Origin: Platerodrilus igneus
Taxonomy: Eukaryota; Arthropoda; Insecta; Coleoptera; Lycidae
NCBI GenBank assembly: GCA_036346225.1
Contig: JARFIW010001369.1
Span: 3,042,001-3,106,000, forward strand
DNA: 64,000 bases
Direction: 5' to 3'
The position numbers and the translations under genes were made by a program. Below, piece after piece: positions 35,218 through 47,759 of this stretch (its first letter is position 1; each line of letters starts with the position of its first letter). The notes under the pieces are model-generated. The model saw only the letters and a program-made list of their open reading frames with translations. It was not told where the DNA came from and searched no databases.

Positions 35218-36081
35218 ACATTAAGTTCTTCTACAGCCGACAATTTTTTTAACCAGCTGATTCTCGATATTAAGTAAATATATATTTGAGAAACTGCCAC
35301 GGATAATCCTGTTCCTCAGCCAAGTTTTTATTCGTATCGTAGCAGAGAAACCCCTTTCACAACAGGCCGAGCTAACCTAAAGACATAGCAATTTGCAATA
35401 GCTTGTACAGGTTCAAAGTGAGATTGCTCTTCACCTGACTTCGAAGATTGTTCAACCTGATTCCAAGATTTTTGTTTGTGAACAAATTCCGGGTTACTAA
35501 AATTTCAGTCTATACTGTGGGATTATCAATATTAAATACGTCCTTGTAGTTGACTTTGGATTCATCAGCTTCATCTAAAGGAATGAATCGACTTCAAATT
35601 GCTAATAATATTGTCCATTGTCTGGTAAAAGTGTCACCTTCCAACAATTGAAAGAATTGGTTTTCTCTGTCATCAACCAGAGTTGATTTACCTAGGTTTA
35701 ATTCAGTCAGGTAATTATTGTATGTTTGTGATTGCTTCCTCTTCTTTGAAACTCTGACAGGCTCTAAAGAAATTTTTTGAACTTTTGCAGAATTATCTAC
35801 GTCATAACATATGTTGTTGAATTGCTTCTTTCCTCTTCCAAGTTAGTAATTGTGCTATTTATTATATTACAGGACTGACTAAGTGTTGCATCCTTACTCT
35901 GGAAATGTTTACTCAGTACGTTTGTGATTAGTAGCACAGAATGAAAAACGAACAAACAAATCATGAATTGAACCTCTATTATTGAAGCCAGTATACCCAA
36001 TGCTTCTACGGAGCTCTTGTCCCGCACTTGTTCAAATCCTTCCTCTAAGGCATTTCGAATGGCTTGGAAATTGTGAAACAT
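35218..36081 (-). pseudogene. hAT-type transposase fragment in duplication copy 1
   Basis: The - strand 36081-35797 is open: it gives EALGILASIIEVQFMICLFV followed by NVLSKHFQSKDATLSQSCNI and INSTITNLEEERS, the FxFxxCL and NxLSKxLQSKDxDL pattern of hAT transposases of the ZMYM1-like/DUF4371 group. Further on, after frame changes, come VSKKRKQ and a C-terminal dimerisation block with ERGFSATIRIKTWLRNRI and LLNIENQLVKKI (about 35380-35220), corresponding to the ERSFSxLKxIKxxLRN block. The N-terminal catalytic part is absent. Confidence 0.75.
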
Positions 36082-38375
36082 GGATTTACAATTTACATAT
36101 CGAGCTCAACCAGTACTACTTAAACTTTCCATTTGTATTTTTCCTTGAAACAAGCTACTTTCGAGATTGTTCTGTAATCCCTTACCTTTACGCTAACAAC
36201 TAACGTGACTGAATACACGGAAATTCGTGGAACACGGTAACAATCGGGAGGGACTATAAGTCAAATAAAATAATGCGTTTTTAATCGCTATAAATTATTA
36301 CACAAGCTCGTAAAATTATAATAAAGAAAGAGACGCTAACAATTAGTTCCAACCATTAGTAAGAGATAGTGAAATTTGTGTGATTGCTATAAATGTTAAA
36401 CTGACGGACCATTAAATATAGAAACATACGAAATTACAGTTAATTATTACATCACAGGATGACTCACACCTCCTAAAACGTAATCTAAACGTTCGAGACC
36501 GGTAACACATTTAGAATTTTATTATATAAAGCCGGAAACTAATGAGGAGCGGATATTCAAGATTTAAACATAAGTCAATCGACATTCGATCATTGGTAGA
36601 TAGTTACCAAATAAATATTTATGCAGCGCAACTACGACATATTCATAAATACGCTTTGTTGTATTTAATATAGTTAAGAGAATTTGTTTTTAACATTTAA
36701 ATTGAACATAAGCTCATAATCCACAAAAATTTTCATGAAAGCTTTTATGTCTACACTTGTAAGGTTATACTAGGAAAGTAAATGTAAGATAATAGGTAAG
36801 TAAAAGTATGACTTTAAATTTTAAATGCATTATTTTTCAAGATATTAGAGATCACAACTGAAACACATGCACATGGTTCTTTCACAAAAGTAAGTAAGAT
36901 AAATCTCCTACCTGTATAAGTGAAAATAAAAAGAAACAAATAAATAACTAAAGAACTACGGCTTGTTAAGAAATATAGAAGTTTTTAGTTTCTTCTTACG
37001 ATTTCAATAAGATGAACACCATCCATATTTAGTTGTAAACCTCAAACTTCAACTTTGTAAGAGCCAATCCTTTTGTTCCATAACCATATGTTTTGTTAAC
37101 TGACATTTAATTTATTTTTTAGAAGGTAATTAAACGGCAACATAAAATTCTTATACGATAATAGATAATATTTGTAGGCAGTAGAATTAATGCATATGCT
37201 TAGATAGCCTAGCATATAAAGTTAAATACTCCACCAGAGAATTCTCCACCAGACGACAACTCACCAGAGAACCCTAGAAAATCAACGTGTTACAAGAACG
37301 ATGTATTGTAATACGCCACAAGGAACACTCAAAAAATTTATCTGCAATCAACTTACCATTCTTAAACATTTTGAATGGGTTATTCAGGTCAGCTTTCTTC
37401 GTATACATTATACTAATATTCTAAAACGATATTTCTGTATTTCAACAAGAACAAAAGAAAGACACCTTTACATACCAGGTACGACATCTTGGCCTTAAAA
37501 GGAACTTCTTTATCGGGAAAAGGCATGTGCACGAGGAGACAGTCTGATATTATCAAGAGAACGAAAGTGTATTCTGGTTCGAAGATAACAACACATTTTG
37601 AAAGAGGGACAAACAAGAAAACCATCCTAAGTGACAGATTTATGTATACACCAGTTGTGTATTTATGGACATAATTCAGAGGTTTACCAATTACAAAATT
37701 ACATCTGATCATAATTATTTATATTATTTATACAAAGGACAATATTAAATTAAAACTAAAGATCAACGTAATTAGTGTATTATACTATAACACAAAAGGA
37801 AATGATACATAAATCAAGTCAAACTTGTGATTGTAAACGGTATTAATATAAAGTTAAAATGAAGAATACTTTTATATGCAAGGAGGTGGTACGTTCAATG
37901 TAACATGGCAAGACGACTGCGAATTGACATGTTACAAGTTGTTCATATGCTCTATTTCTATTCCATAATTATTTTTTATAACTATTACACCGAGTGCATC
38001 TCTTTATCCACATTACAGCCTTCATTTTGCAATTAACTCAACTTAGTATATTCATTCTTCGAGTAACGTAGTGAAAAGTCCGGCAGCTTTATTGAGCTGA
38101 CAAGATTTATTTTAAAATTTCATAAAGCCGTACAGAACAACTTGAAGATGCTCAGAATCCAGCCTAATAATAAAAATAGTTTTCAATGTAAAAGACTCAT
38201 TTAGGGTGCTCGCAGTCTACCTTGGGCTAGCTACATTAAGAAAAACCTAAAATGTTGTCGTGAGTGTAACCGCAAACTAAATAAACTCAAACTTAGAACG
38301 TAAACACAAAAATATCGAGGTAGTGATAGAACCTAATTAAAACACAAACTCATTAAACGCCAATGTTCTGAACCA

Positions 38376-38735
38376 TATCATCAGCATTAAATCTTCAGTC
38401 CTAGAACTGGTTGGACGCGTACCCTCATTATTTCCTAGTCTGAACCAACCTACACATTTCCCTGAAATTTAACAGTCTGCATCTATCACTATTTGAGTGC
38501 GAAAGTCTGATCTCGGTATACCTCTACCTATCTTTTCCTATCTCTACTTGTAATATATCCCGTACTATTCCCCCAGAAATGCCTTAGAACGTATCCTGTC
38601 CTTCCATTTCTCCTATTTTTTTTTTCGTTTATTCCTCTACTAGTTCAACAACCTATTTGTTATTAACTTTGTCTGTCATGCTACACCATCCTCATACATC
38701 TGAAGCACAATATTTCAGAAGGCTGAACCATATAA
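38376..38735 (-). pseudogene. LINE C-terminal/3' end fragment in duplication copy 2
   Basis: This is the duplicate of 33726-34081 with practically the same sequence, carried along in the 4.65-kb unit rather than inserted independently. Confidence 0.7.
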
Positions 38736-39862
38736 TAATATATTATTCAACGAACGAGTTATGATAGCCATCCGAATGAGTAACTGCCATAAGTGGAATA
38801 CTACACTTTTCCCATGACTACACAAACCTTCATTATCGGATATTTATTTTCTAAACGTTTAGAGGAATATTTTAAACACTGACAAGCAAAATTTATTTGT
38901 CAAAGTGTAAGAGTCTAATTCGCATAATACAAAAATTCTATTTCGTAGATTATGAAAAAATGGAGGTTTGTACTGATTGGTCAGAGATATAGAATTATGA
39001 TTATAATCTACAACCTGGATGTTCCTGATTGGTTAAAGGTGTTGGATAATGCATTCATATACACCTACAGAATAACGAGTACTATTACTGACTCATTCTT
39101 AATGCATAAGAAGTGCATTACTGGATAGTCGCAGGAAAAATATTAACCCAAGGTTAATATTTTGAAACTCATTCTAATATCACATAATTAAGAGACTACA
39201 TATTTAAGTTGAGACCATATTATGCAACTTTTCGGCTTCCACAAGGGATCCAGATACATAGACAAACAACAGTGGTATAACTAAAGAATTTTTCTGGAGA
39301 GGGCTCGCAGGGACAAAGTAAAGCGAAGGCAAGTCCGAGAGGTGCAGCCTCTGAGTTAAACGTTGCAGACAAAATTTTTAGTTTTCTTTTACAAAACTTT
39401 TTTGTCACTATTTACTATCTTATGGTAGAAAATCTGGTTCTGCAGAATGGATTTACCCTTCGTATTATACTATTACCCTAGGTCTGCCTAGCATGTCATG
39501 CTGGATGCAGGACTTACATTTCTTATTTGTTTTCGCAACGAAATATTGCTGCATGCTACCCCTTATAGAAATTTTATTATATATTCAGACAATAAGATGA
39601 AATTACAAGTTTAATTGGAAATAACCTGTTACCTATTGTCTGGTAAAATGGTCACGAAACCTGGGAACTTTGGTTGATTTTCTATAAAAGGCAGGTATAT
39701 TTTTAATATATGGAAACGGTTAGAAGGACACTTTACTCGTGCCAATTAGAGTATTTTATGGCAAAATATGATATATAAGTTGACACGAACATGGAATGAT
39801 AAACAAACAACAAAACTGAATACTTTTTAAATCAACTTCAATTTTCCATATTTTTAAAAAAC

Positions 39863-40730
39863 ACATTAAGTTCTTCTACAGCCGACAATTTTTTTAACCA
39901 GCTGATTCTCGATATTAAGTAAATATATATTTGAGAAACTGCCACGGATAATCCTGTTCCTCAGCCAAGTTTTTATTCGTATCGTAGCAGAGAAACCCCT
40001 TTCACAACAGGCCGAGCTAACCTAAAGACATAGCAATTTGCAATAGCTTGTACAGGTTCAAAGTGAGATTGCTCTTCACCTGACTTCGAAGATTGTTCAA
40101 CCTGATTCCAAGATTTTTGTTTGTGAACAAATTCCGGGTTACTAAAATTTCAGTCTATACTGTGGGATTATCAATATTAAATACGTCCTTGTAGTTGACT
40201 TTGGATTCATCAGCTTCATCTAAAGGAATGAATCGACTTCAAATTGCTAATAATATTGTCCATTGTCTGGTAAAAGTGTCACCTTCCAACAATTGAAAGA
40301 ATTGGTTTTCTCTGTCATCAACCAGAGTTGATTTACCTAGGTTTAATTCAGTCAGGTAATTATTGTATGTTTGTGATTGCTTCCTCTTCTTTGAAACTCT
40401 GACAGGCTCTAAAGAAATTTTTTGAACTTTTGCAGAATTATCTACGTCATAACATATGTTGTTGAATTGCTTCTTTCCTCTTCCAAGTTAGTAATTGTGC
40501 TATTTATTATATTACAGGACTGACTAAGTGTTGCATCCTTACTCTGGAAATGTTTACTCAGTACGTTTGTGATTAGTAGCACAGAATGAAAAACGAACAA
40601 ACAAATCATGAATTGAACCTCTATTATTGAAGCCAGTATACCCAATGCTTCTACGGAGCTCTTGTCCCGCACTTGTTCAAATCCTTACTCTAAGGCATTT
40701 AGAATGGCTTGGAAATTGTGAAACATGGAT
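39863..40730 (-). pseudogene. hAT-type transposase fragment in duplication copy 2
   Basis: This is the duplicate of 35218-36081. The C-to-A change near 40686 (CCTTACTCT for CCTTCCTCT) makes a stop in the frame open in copy 1, so here the open frame starts only at 40672. The rest reads the same. Confidence 0.75.
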
Positions 40731-41290
40731 TTACAATTTACATATCGAGCTCAACCAGTACTACTTAAACTTTCCATTTTTATTTTTCCTTGAAACAAGC
40801 TACTTTCGAGATTGTTCTGTAATCCCTTACCTTTACGCTAACAACTAACGTGACTGAATACACGGAAATTCGTGGAACACGGTAACAATCGGGAGGACTA
40901 TAAGTCAAATAAAATAATGCGTTTTTAATCGCTATAAATTATTACACAAGCTCGTAAAATTATAATAAAGAAAGAGACGCTAACAATTAGTTCCAACCAT
41001 TAGTAAGAGATAGTGAAATTTGTGTGATTGCTATAAATGTTAAACTGACGGACCATTAAATATAGAAACATACGAAATTACAGTTAATTATTACATCACA
41101 GGATGACTCACACCTCCTAAAACGTAATCTAAACGTTCGAGACCGGTAACACATTTAGAATTTTATTATATAAAGCCGGAAACTAATGAGGAGCGGATAT
41201 TCAAGATTTAAACATAAGTCAATCGACATTCGATCATTGGTAGATAGTTACCAAATAAATATTTATGCAGCGCAACTACGACATATTCAT

Positions 41291-42079
41291 TGCTCCAATA
41301 TAAACGGTATATGAACTTGGTGCAAGGTCACCTGCTATTTTAATCTATTAAAATAAAAGTACTATCGTAAACTGATGAAGTAGATTTTGAAGTATGAAGA
41401 TTAATTAAAATGGAAATCTAAAAATAATGGAAGCAGGAATTTTTCGATGCGGTTAATTCTAAATGGCAACGATCTTTGGATAGCAATTATAATCAAAGAC
41501 AGGTTGTAATAGAGGTATGCATACCAGCCACAATTTGACGACCCAAAACGCAAGTATAACTTTGTTTTAAACCCCAAGACAGACAATTTGTGTATTATTA
41601 AGTAGATTAAGCTAGTATAAGATTTTTGCATTACTTGTGAATGAATAATTTTTGTAATTTTAAGGTCAACTCTCGAGGTAGTGTGACCTTTACAAAAAAA
41701 CCTGCTGAAGGTTACTAATCAGCCACACATCGTTTTAAGGAAAATTTTATGAGTTACATATGAAATGTTTTGGGGTTTTCTGATTGTTAACAAGAATTAG
41801 GTAAAGATTGTATTAATGTGTAAGTAGTGCTGAAACATTTTTTTAAACTTAAGTTGTAAATTGCATTTGTAAGCTTTCATTATAACCTGTATGTAAGTAA
41901 ATTCCTTAGATAATGTGTGTGAAAGAAAGATGTTTTTGAATGTATCGAGGATTGTTCATACAAAAAATTTTTTGTTGGAATTGTAACTCTAATGTTGAGA
42001 TTTCTTTGTTTCGTAAAGTCTACAGCATATTTATGGCAAGAGAAAACGGGCATATTCAGATAGGAATTCACATCAGTGG
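41291..42079. other. Unrecognised spacer
   Basis: No gene or known repeat is seen after the duplication. Confidence 0.3.
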
Positions 42080-42308
42080 AAGCAAGCATCCCCAGCATTA
42101 TTTCTTGGCCCCCAATGTTTGGGCAGCCTATTTCGTAATAGTATTATTTCTTGGCTCTCAACGTAAGTGTTCACATTTTCTATTATCAAGCATCATAGTT
42201 CTATTTCTTGGCTCTCAACATTTGGGCAACCTATTGCGTAATATTCATAGCAGTATTTTCTTGACTCCCAACATAAAGGATCACGTTTTCTATTATTGCC
42301 TAAGCATT
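42080..42308. repeat. Two tandem units of about 105-110 bp, each with two half-repeats
   Basis: TATTTCTTGGCTCTCAAC or a close variant occurs four times (about 42098, 42146, 42203, 42255), alternating with TTTGGGCAACCTATTGCGTA-type and CACATTTTCTATTATCAAGC-type blocks. A 160-codon open frame across it is a by-product of the repeat. Confidence 0.75.
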
Positions 42309-42352
42309 CATAGCAATACACACACACACACACACACACACATATTGCTATG
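42309..42352. repeat. (CA)12 microsatellite inside a perfect 10-bp palindrome
   Basis: CATAGCAATA (42309-42318) and TATTGCTATG (42343-42352) are exact reverse complements flanking about twelve CA units, so the microsatellite forms the loop of a potential hairpin. Confidence 0.9.
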
Positions 42353-45300
42353 GATCTTCTGGTGTCGGGAGTCTAATAAACAAAATTCCATGATAAATGT
42401 TTTTAAATTACCCGTTGTCTAATTATTTGTGCTAGCTCTTCAATTAATAGAATCACTGTAATCATACATTAGATTTATAATAACGACATATCCTCACATA
42501 AACAATATTTCAAATGCCTTTTCATACAAATTGACGCAGACAACAATAATAAACCATTTCAATCATATATGCCTACTTCAATTACAAAAAACTTTATCTT
42601 GCGGCAGTTTTAATTATTTTTGATTATCTATTTTCCATTTCAAGACGATTGTAAGTGTTTCAAATAATCTACTCACTTCTGAGCATCAATAAGCACTTTA
42701 ACGTTAAGGATAAGTAACAATTCTCCTAAATCGTACTTGAATAATTTTTAGTACTAAATACCGTTGATGTAAGATAGCATTTTAAACTGTGCGACGTATT
42801 ACCTAATCTCATCAATAATATGTCAACAACGAAGCTTCAATCAAAACTGACTGACATCCATTCAACATTTATTGGCTTTTACAAAGATGAACCTTTTCTG
42901 ATTTAGGCTTTGAGAACTTTTGAGGTAGATCTAGTTGTGTTTCCATGTTCGAATTGGTTCTAGATAGAGATGTATCATTTAGTCTGTGGTCAACATTCGA
43001 TAATTTATTGTTTTACTACGGCCTCGAGCTATTTACTAATTGGACGATGTTTACACATCTCAATATGTTATCGTTTTCAAGAATTTTAAATCCACAGTTT
43101 ATTGCCGCTTCGGACTATTCACGTCATTTACACGTATTTTATTTTTAGTATTTGATCATTCTAGAATATGGGGTCAATATACACTTTTTTATACTTTACG
43201 GCTATCCGCTTTATTTAAAAATAGTAACGCAGTTTTGTTATGAAATTCAAATTACTTTCAGAATATGTAATTTTAACATAAACATCTACAAGTACTTTAT
43301 GTATTTGAACACGATCTTTTAATTGTAAAATAAAAATCTTTTAATTATTAATTGTAAATAAAATTCTTTTAAAGTATTTCCATGCATTTGAGGGCAAATT
43401 GATCATTAACTTATAAAACTAAAATCTTTTAAGAGCCTTTACACCTGCGAGGTATTAATGGAAGAAATGTCTAAAAATCGCATGTTAAACAATGCTTCTA
43501 TTATAAATTATGGATGAAACTCTTTTATAACATACAATTTAGTATTTAAATGCGTTTAAACGCAATAAATACCTTTATTCTTACCAAAACACGACCCATT
43601 TGTTATCAAATTCCTTTAAAAATCATGGTTTTTATGCAGATATATTTTAAACCGTGCACTTCACGTATGCACTTTCTACACATATAAATATGTACATTAT
43701 TTGAATTTTTCTTGATTATTTGCAAATTTTCTCGGATTTATGACGTCGGATGTTTAGCACATGATCTCTGATCTTATCAATACCCGTAGCTCTTATGAAA
43801 AATTGAAAGACAGAATTTACCTATACAAATCAATTTAATATTTTCATAGCCATTAGTAAAACAATAATTTGTTTGTTTCATTGATTGACTAGATTCAACC
43901 TTTTGGACCTCATCAGAATGGAGTAGTTTATAACCCATATGAAATAACCAAAAACAACTACCAATAATAACTTCGAAAGGTCCTTCGCGTAATAGCAAGA
44001 GTAAAATAGAACCGTCACCAAGTGATAACCTCCAGCACTAGGTCACTGAATGTACAAAAGTTAATTCGAAATTAAAACGCTATTTCATAGATGGTCATAC
44101 AAATACGTTTTGCCTTTAGACTTTTTGGATATGTTACTAGCAAATATTTTTGCAATTAGTAAAAGTTCCGTGGCGACGCTCGGTATACTACACTATAGGG
44201 TAAAAATCGTGGTATAATCGATTATAAAAATTAATTGCAGTCAGAAAATATTCTTTGTCTATAATAAACTAGTAATAAGATATATCTATGGTTAAAAATG
44301 CTGCTAGTTCGAAGTATACTTGGATGTATTTTCAAAATTCCATTAGCTTCAACAAGACGTTAACCTTCGGATCGATTAATATGTAATCAGACTATCCACA
44401 CAAATTACTCGTCTGCCACATTTTGCATTATTATAAGTTTATTGTATGTACGAAAATTAAGCTTTCAGACTAGACTTGTTGACACTACATGTTACGTGTG
44501 CTTGCTCAAAATAGAAAAAGGCAAAAAGCTTGTGTGGCAGGTCAACAATCGCCTGTACAAAATTAGTTAGTATTTGCATATCAGTAATGACATAAAGCCG
44601 CAATCCTTTCATTCGACAGCCATTCCAGAAAACATCAAAAGGAAGAGTAAAATAATTTTAATTTGAATACATACTCTTCAAAAGCTTGTAAATTTATACA
44701 GTTTTATAAGCTATAATTAAATATGATTGGTTGGGTTACTTACCCAGCATTTTCGGTTGAAAGAAAAATACATGGAACTCACCTGCAACAAAAAAATAGA
44801 TAAGTATTAAAATAATAGGTTGTGATTAAAAGCGCATAATCAATAGCTTCGTTACTCCTACACAATAGAGTAACTATTTTTGTACGGTAATAAAGAATTG
44901 AGCAATGTCGATTGCAAAGGAATATCGATACGAATATCTTAAAATCAGCAGTTACGATCAGATTAGATAATCAACAATACATTTTCATATCCTATAAAAA
45001 GAAGACATAGGTAATAAATACGTACGCTATTAAAAAGAGGAGACAAGAATAAGTGTATACGACTGAATTCGTAAATTGTTGCATAATTATTATAATAGAG
45101 GTATCCAATGAATACTAGAAAAGTAATCTTCTATGTTGTGTAAACAGGTATCATCATTCTTTATGAAAAGCTTCCAAACGGTCAATTAACTACTACATTT
45201 GTGGGAATCTATAAGATTCCAAGTTTTACAGGTGACGCGAATTAAGATTCGGGCATTGGGAGCTGTGTTTTTAAAAAAACACTTCCAAAACTTTGATTAA

Positions 45301-46328
45301 TACAGAATTAAGTGTGAAATTTTACAAACTTGATTAAATTTACTCTAAGTCGAAATAGATTTAATTGTACTATTTTGAGTAGCCAAAGCAACTGCAATGT
45401 TAAATCTGAATACTTTGACTGACTGCCGATTCTTGGGGCTCCCGGGCTATTTGTAATGTCCCTACTCCCTCACATGGCTGTGGGAACTTGCAGAGCTCAT
45501 GTCTGCTTATTCTTAATTCAATTCATTAATACATTGTTACAATCTTACTTTCTAGGTAATCACGGTATCTTAACCGTCTGTGACTTGCCACCTGCAGTGT
45601 CACTATCGTCTGGAATACATTTTATTGCATCCGTTCTCATGAACTGTTAATAAACTTTATTAATTGTCCTTGTATTACATTGTTGCACTTCACTTAGTAA
45701 TTTCTTAATAATGTCTAATAATTTCCTATTAGATTCTATTTTATAATACATACATAATTGGGGGATATGTAACTCCCGCTAGCTCTTACACAAAATATTA
45801 GATTCTAGTGTTTACAGTAATAGAAGAATGTTGCCGGTAATAATATCCTCTTTTACCCTCTAAGCAAAATATATAAATATATTTTTCAAGACTGCAAAGG
45901 CATATTCTCGCGGCATGTGACTTGGCAAACCTGGAGTTGCGCGAGGTTTGTACTAATGACTCCAGGTGAGTCGAATTTCAACGAGCCGCTCTGTAGTTAC
46001 GGCGGATGGCTTGGTAAACCATCAGTGCATAGAGTGAGTCATGTCACGTCTATACGCCAGTGCGCCTTCAGTTTCACTTGCCTCGTTGTTCGTCAATTTT
46101 TAACGGACCGAGGAAACGGATGCACCAGTCGCATTGAGACCTATTGTTCGTATATCTACAAGTCTTGAATGTCTAAGTATTTACTGACACTTCACAGAAA
46201 AAGTTGAACCAATCAGTCACCTCGAGCAATAACGAGTCTCTACGTTACAATGGCACTAAGTATGACAAATTTCAGATCAGAATCGCCAAATCACAAATCG
46301 TGAAATCAAACCTTAAGTCTAATGAGCT
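42353..46328. other. Largely unrecognised region
   Basis: No gene is supported. Around 43310-43430 the motif AAAATCTTTTAATTA-like recurs three times. At 45440-45650 and 45900-46180 the base composition is clearly less AT-rich than the surroundings, and the latter contains CCAGGTGAGTCG, a strong splice-donor consensus at 45962-45970, but no exon can be modelled. Confidence 0.3.
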
Positions 46329-46338
46329 CACGCATTAC

Positions 46339-46630
46339 CCCTACATTTGATTTTCTACGCCTACACCCAAAGATACTACGTTAGGCAGGATGCAAGCTTT
46401 TTACATGGAAATTTTAAATTTTGCCGAACCCTTGCTATTCCAAGCAAAGTAGAGATATCTAACATGCGTGACAACACACACGCGCGATTACATTTTATCT
46501 CGCATCCGAATGGAGGCGTATTTTTGTGAAAAATGCTGGCCCAACATTTTTCAAACGGTCCGTTCCGGTCAGGAATCGGAACCTTGTGATTAAAAGTCAT
46601 ACGTAAGCCTGATCTACGGAGCTGCCGAGC
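46339..46630 (-). mobile_element. tRNA-derived SINE, copy 3
   Basis: The full family body is present in - orientation, with a decayed head. It is flanked by CACGCATTAC at 46329-46338 and 46631-46640, an exact 10-bp target-site duplication. Confidence 0.85.
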
Positions 46631-46689
46631 CACGCATTACAGCGTGCTATGTCAATGGTTGAGTACTATCAACAAGCATTTGTTCGATG

Positions 46690-46990
46690 TGATGTTAAAT
46701 GCGGAGTCTACAAACGTTCATATGGAAAGTGTAACACCACCTACATCGACAAAACATAATATTCCCTAAGGACCGGCATAAATGAACACTTGAAAGGATC
46801 ACCAAATCTGTTTGAAAAACATCAAATTCGACAACCGGAATTTCATCCATCGTTAAACTAGAAAACTTTACATTCCAGAAATACTCAAAATTTCTTACAC
46901 TAGACTTTTTGAAAGGAATGGAAATCGAAAAGGAAATGCAGATCTCAATTCAAAATTAAAGTGAAAAGGTTACAGTTTTGAATTCTGTCT
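46690..46990 (+). pseudogene. GIY-YIG endonuclease fragment, Penelope-like retroelement
   Basis: Reading KCGVYKRSYGKCNTTYIDKT and, after a stop, TGINEHLKG and LFEKHQI gives the layout of the GIY-YIG domain at the end of Penelope-type proteins (VYK...C..C...YIGQT...R..EH...FA.H). The first half of the catalytic pair (Tyr in VYK and Tyr in TYID) is visible. Three or more in-frame stops follow. No RT remains nearby. Confidence 0.55.
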
Positions 46991-47759
46991 GGGACCTTAT
47001 ATTTTTCATCTTTCAAGTACTAACAAGATTTGAAATGATCATTTAGGCTTTGTATAAACGTCTAAGTTATTATTTCATCCTGTTAACTTCTTGAGTTCAG
47101 TCTTAAGACTTTATCAATCTGGCAATTTAAACATGTCATCCAGTAAATAATGAGTAAATTTTAAATGAGGCATTCGGCGCCAAAGTGTCCTAAGCAACAA
47201 ATTGGATGTTTAAAGTATTTTGTTATAATATATCCTTTGAAATATGTAGTTTAGTGCCAAACTAGCCTAATCAACTGTCCCGCAGCTTGTTGTTTGACGC
47301 CAAACTGTCTTAACCTGCCAGTGCTGTGCTAGATTGTCCATAAAGCATCAGTACCAGTTTTGCAATATAGTTTTTATTAGTGTTTTGTGGCGAAAATGTT
47401 CAACTCAAGAACTATACAAATTCTTGAGATGCCTAAAAAACAGAAAGGTACTACTAGCATTGATTAAATAACATATACATAGATAAACAACGGTAATGCA
47501 TTTCGGCGACTATATTATCTTAGAACCGAACCTGCTTCGGGGAGCGAAGGGAGCTACGTTAACGCCCCTTTCAGTCGAAATACTTGTTTGTCAAGTGCCA
47601 CCTCGTAAATTAAGATATCTATTATAATTTTGAGTTAAGTTTCGAATGTAAGTCACTGCAACGTTGTCATGTTTTAATACATTGACATTGATAAATGCTA
47701 TCAATTGCTTTCCCTTTCAGAATTAAGGATCAAGGCAAAAAGCAGTATAGTGGGTTAAT
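46991..47759. other. Unrecognised sequence with three degenerate short repeats
   Basis: GGCGCCAAAGTGTCCTAA (about 47166), GTGCCAAACTAGCCTAA (about 47253) and ACGCCAAACTGTCTTAA (about 47297) are related blocks at uneven spacing. No coding region is recognised. Confidence 0.4.

Larger units (their letters stand above)
31993..36646. repeat. 4.65-kb tandem duplication, copy 1
   Basis: This unit is repeated head to tail at 36647-41290. The junction is simple: the sequence before copy 1, the internal junction and the end of copy 2 share only TCAT. The copies differ by a handful of substitutions and about ten small indels, most of them one base in homopolymer runs. The unit holds a LINE 3' end and a hAT transposase fragment, both on the - strand, and otherwise unrecognised sequence. 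Confidence 0.95.
36647..41290. repeat. 4.65-kb tandem duplication, copy 2
   Basis: This is the second head-to-tail copy of 31993-36646, 10 bases shorter overall. Most differences are single-base shortenings in runs, for example GAAAAGACACC to GAAAGACACC near 37457, GTGAAAAAG to GTGAAAAG near 38070, and CATTTTTGC to CATTTTGC near 38033. Substitutions cluster near the end (about 40686-40780). Confidence 0.95.

Noticed and set aside
35982..36203. 73-codon + strand frame in the duplicated unit
   Set aside because: It is the antisense shadow of the hAT transposase fragment on the - strand.
41940..42422. 160-codon + strand frame
   Set aside because: It runs through a tandem repeat and a CA microsatellite, which explains the absence of stops; there is no domain or signal.
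45449..45790. Solo LTR suggested by TGTAATGTCCCTACTCCC and a nearby AATAAA
   Set aside because: No matching CA end, target duplication or second copy could be found in the window.
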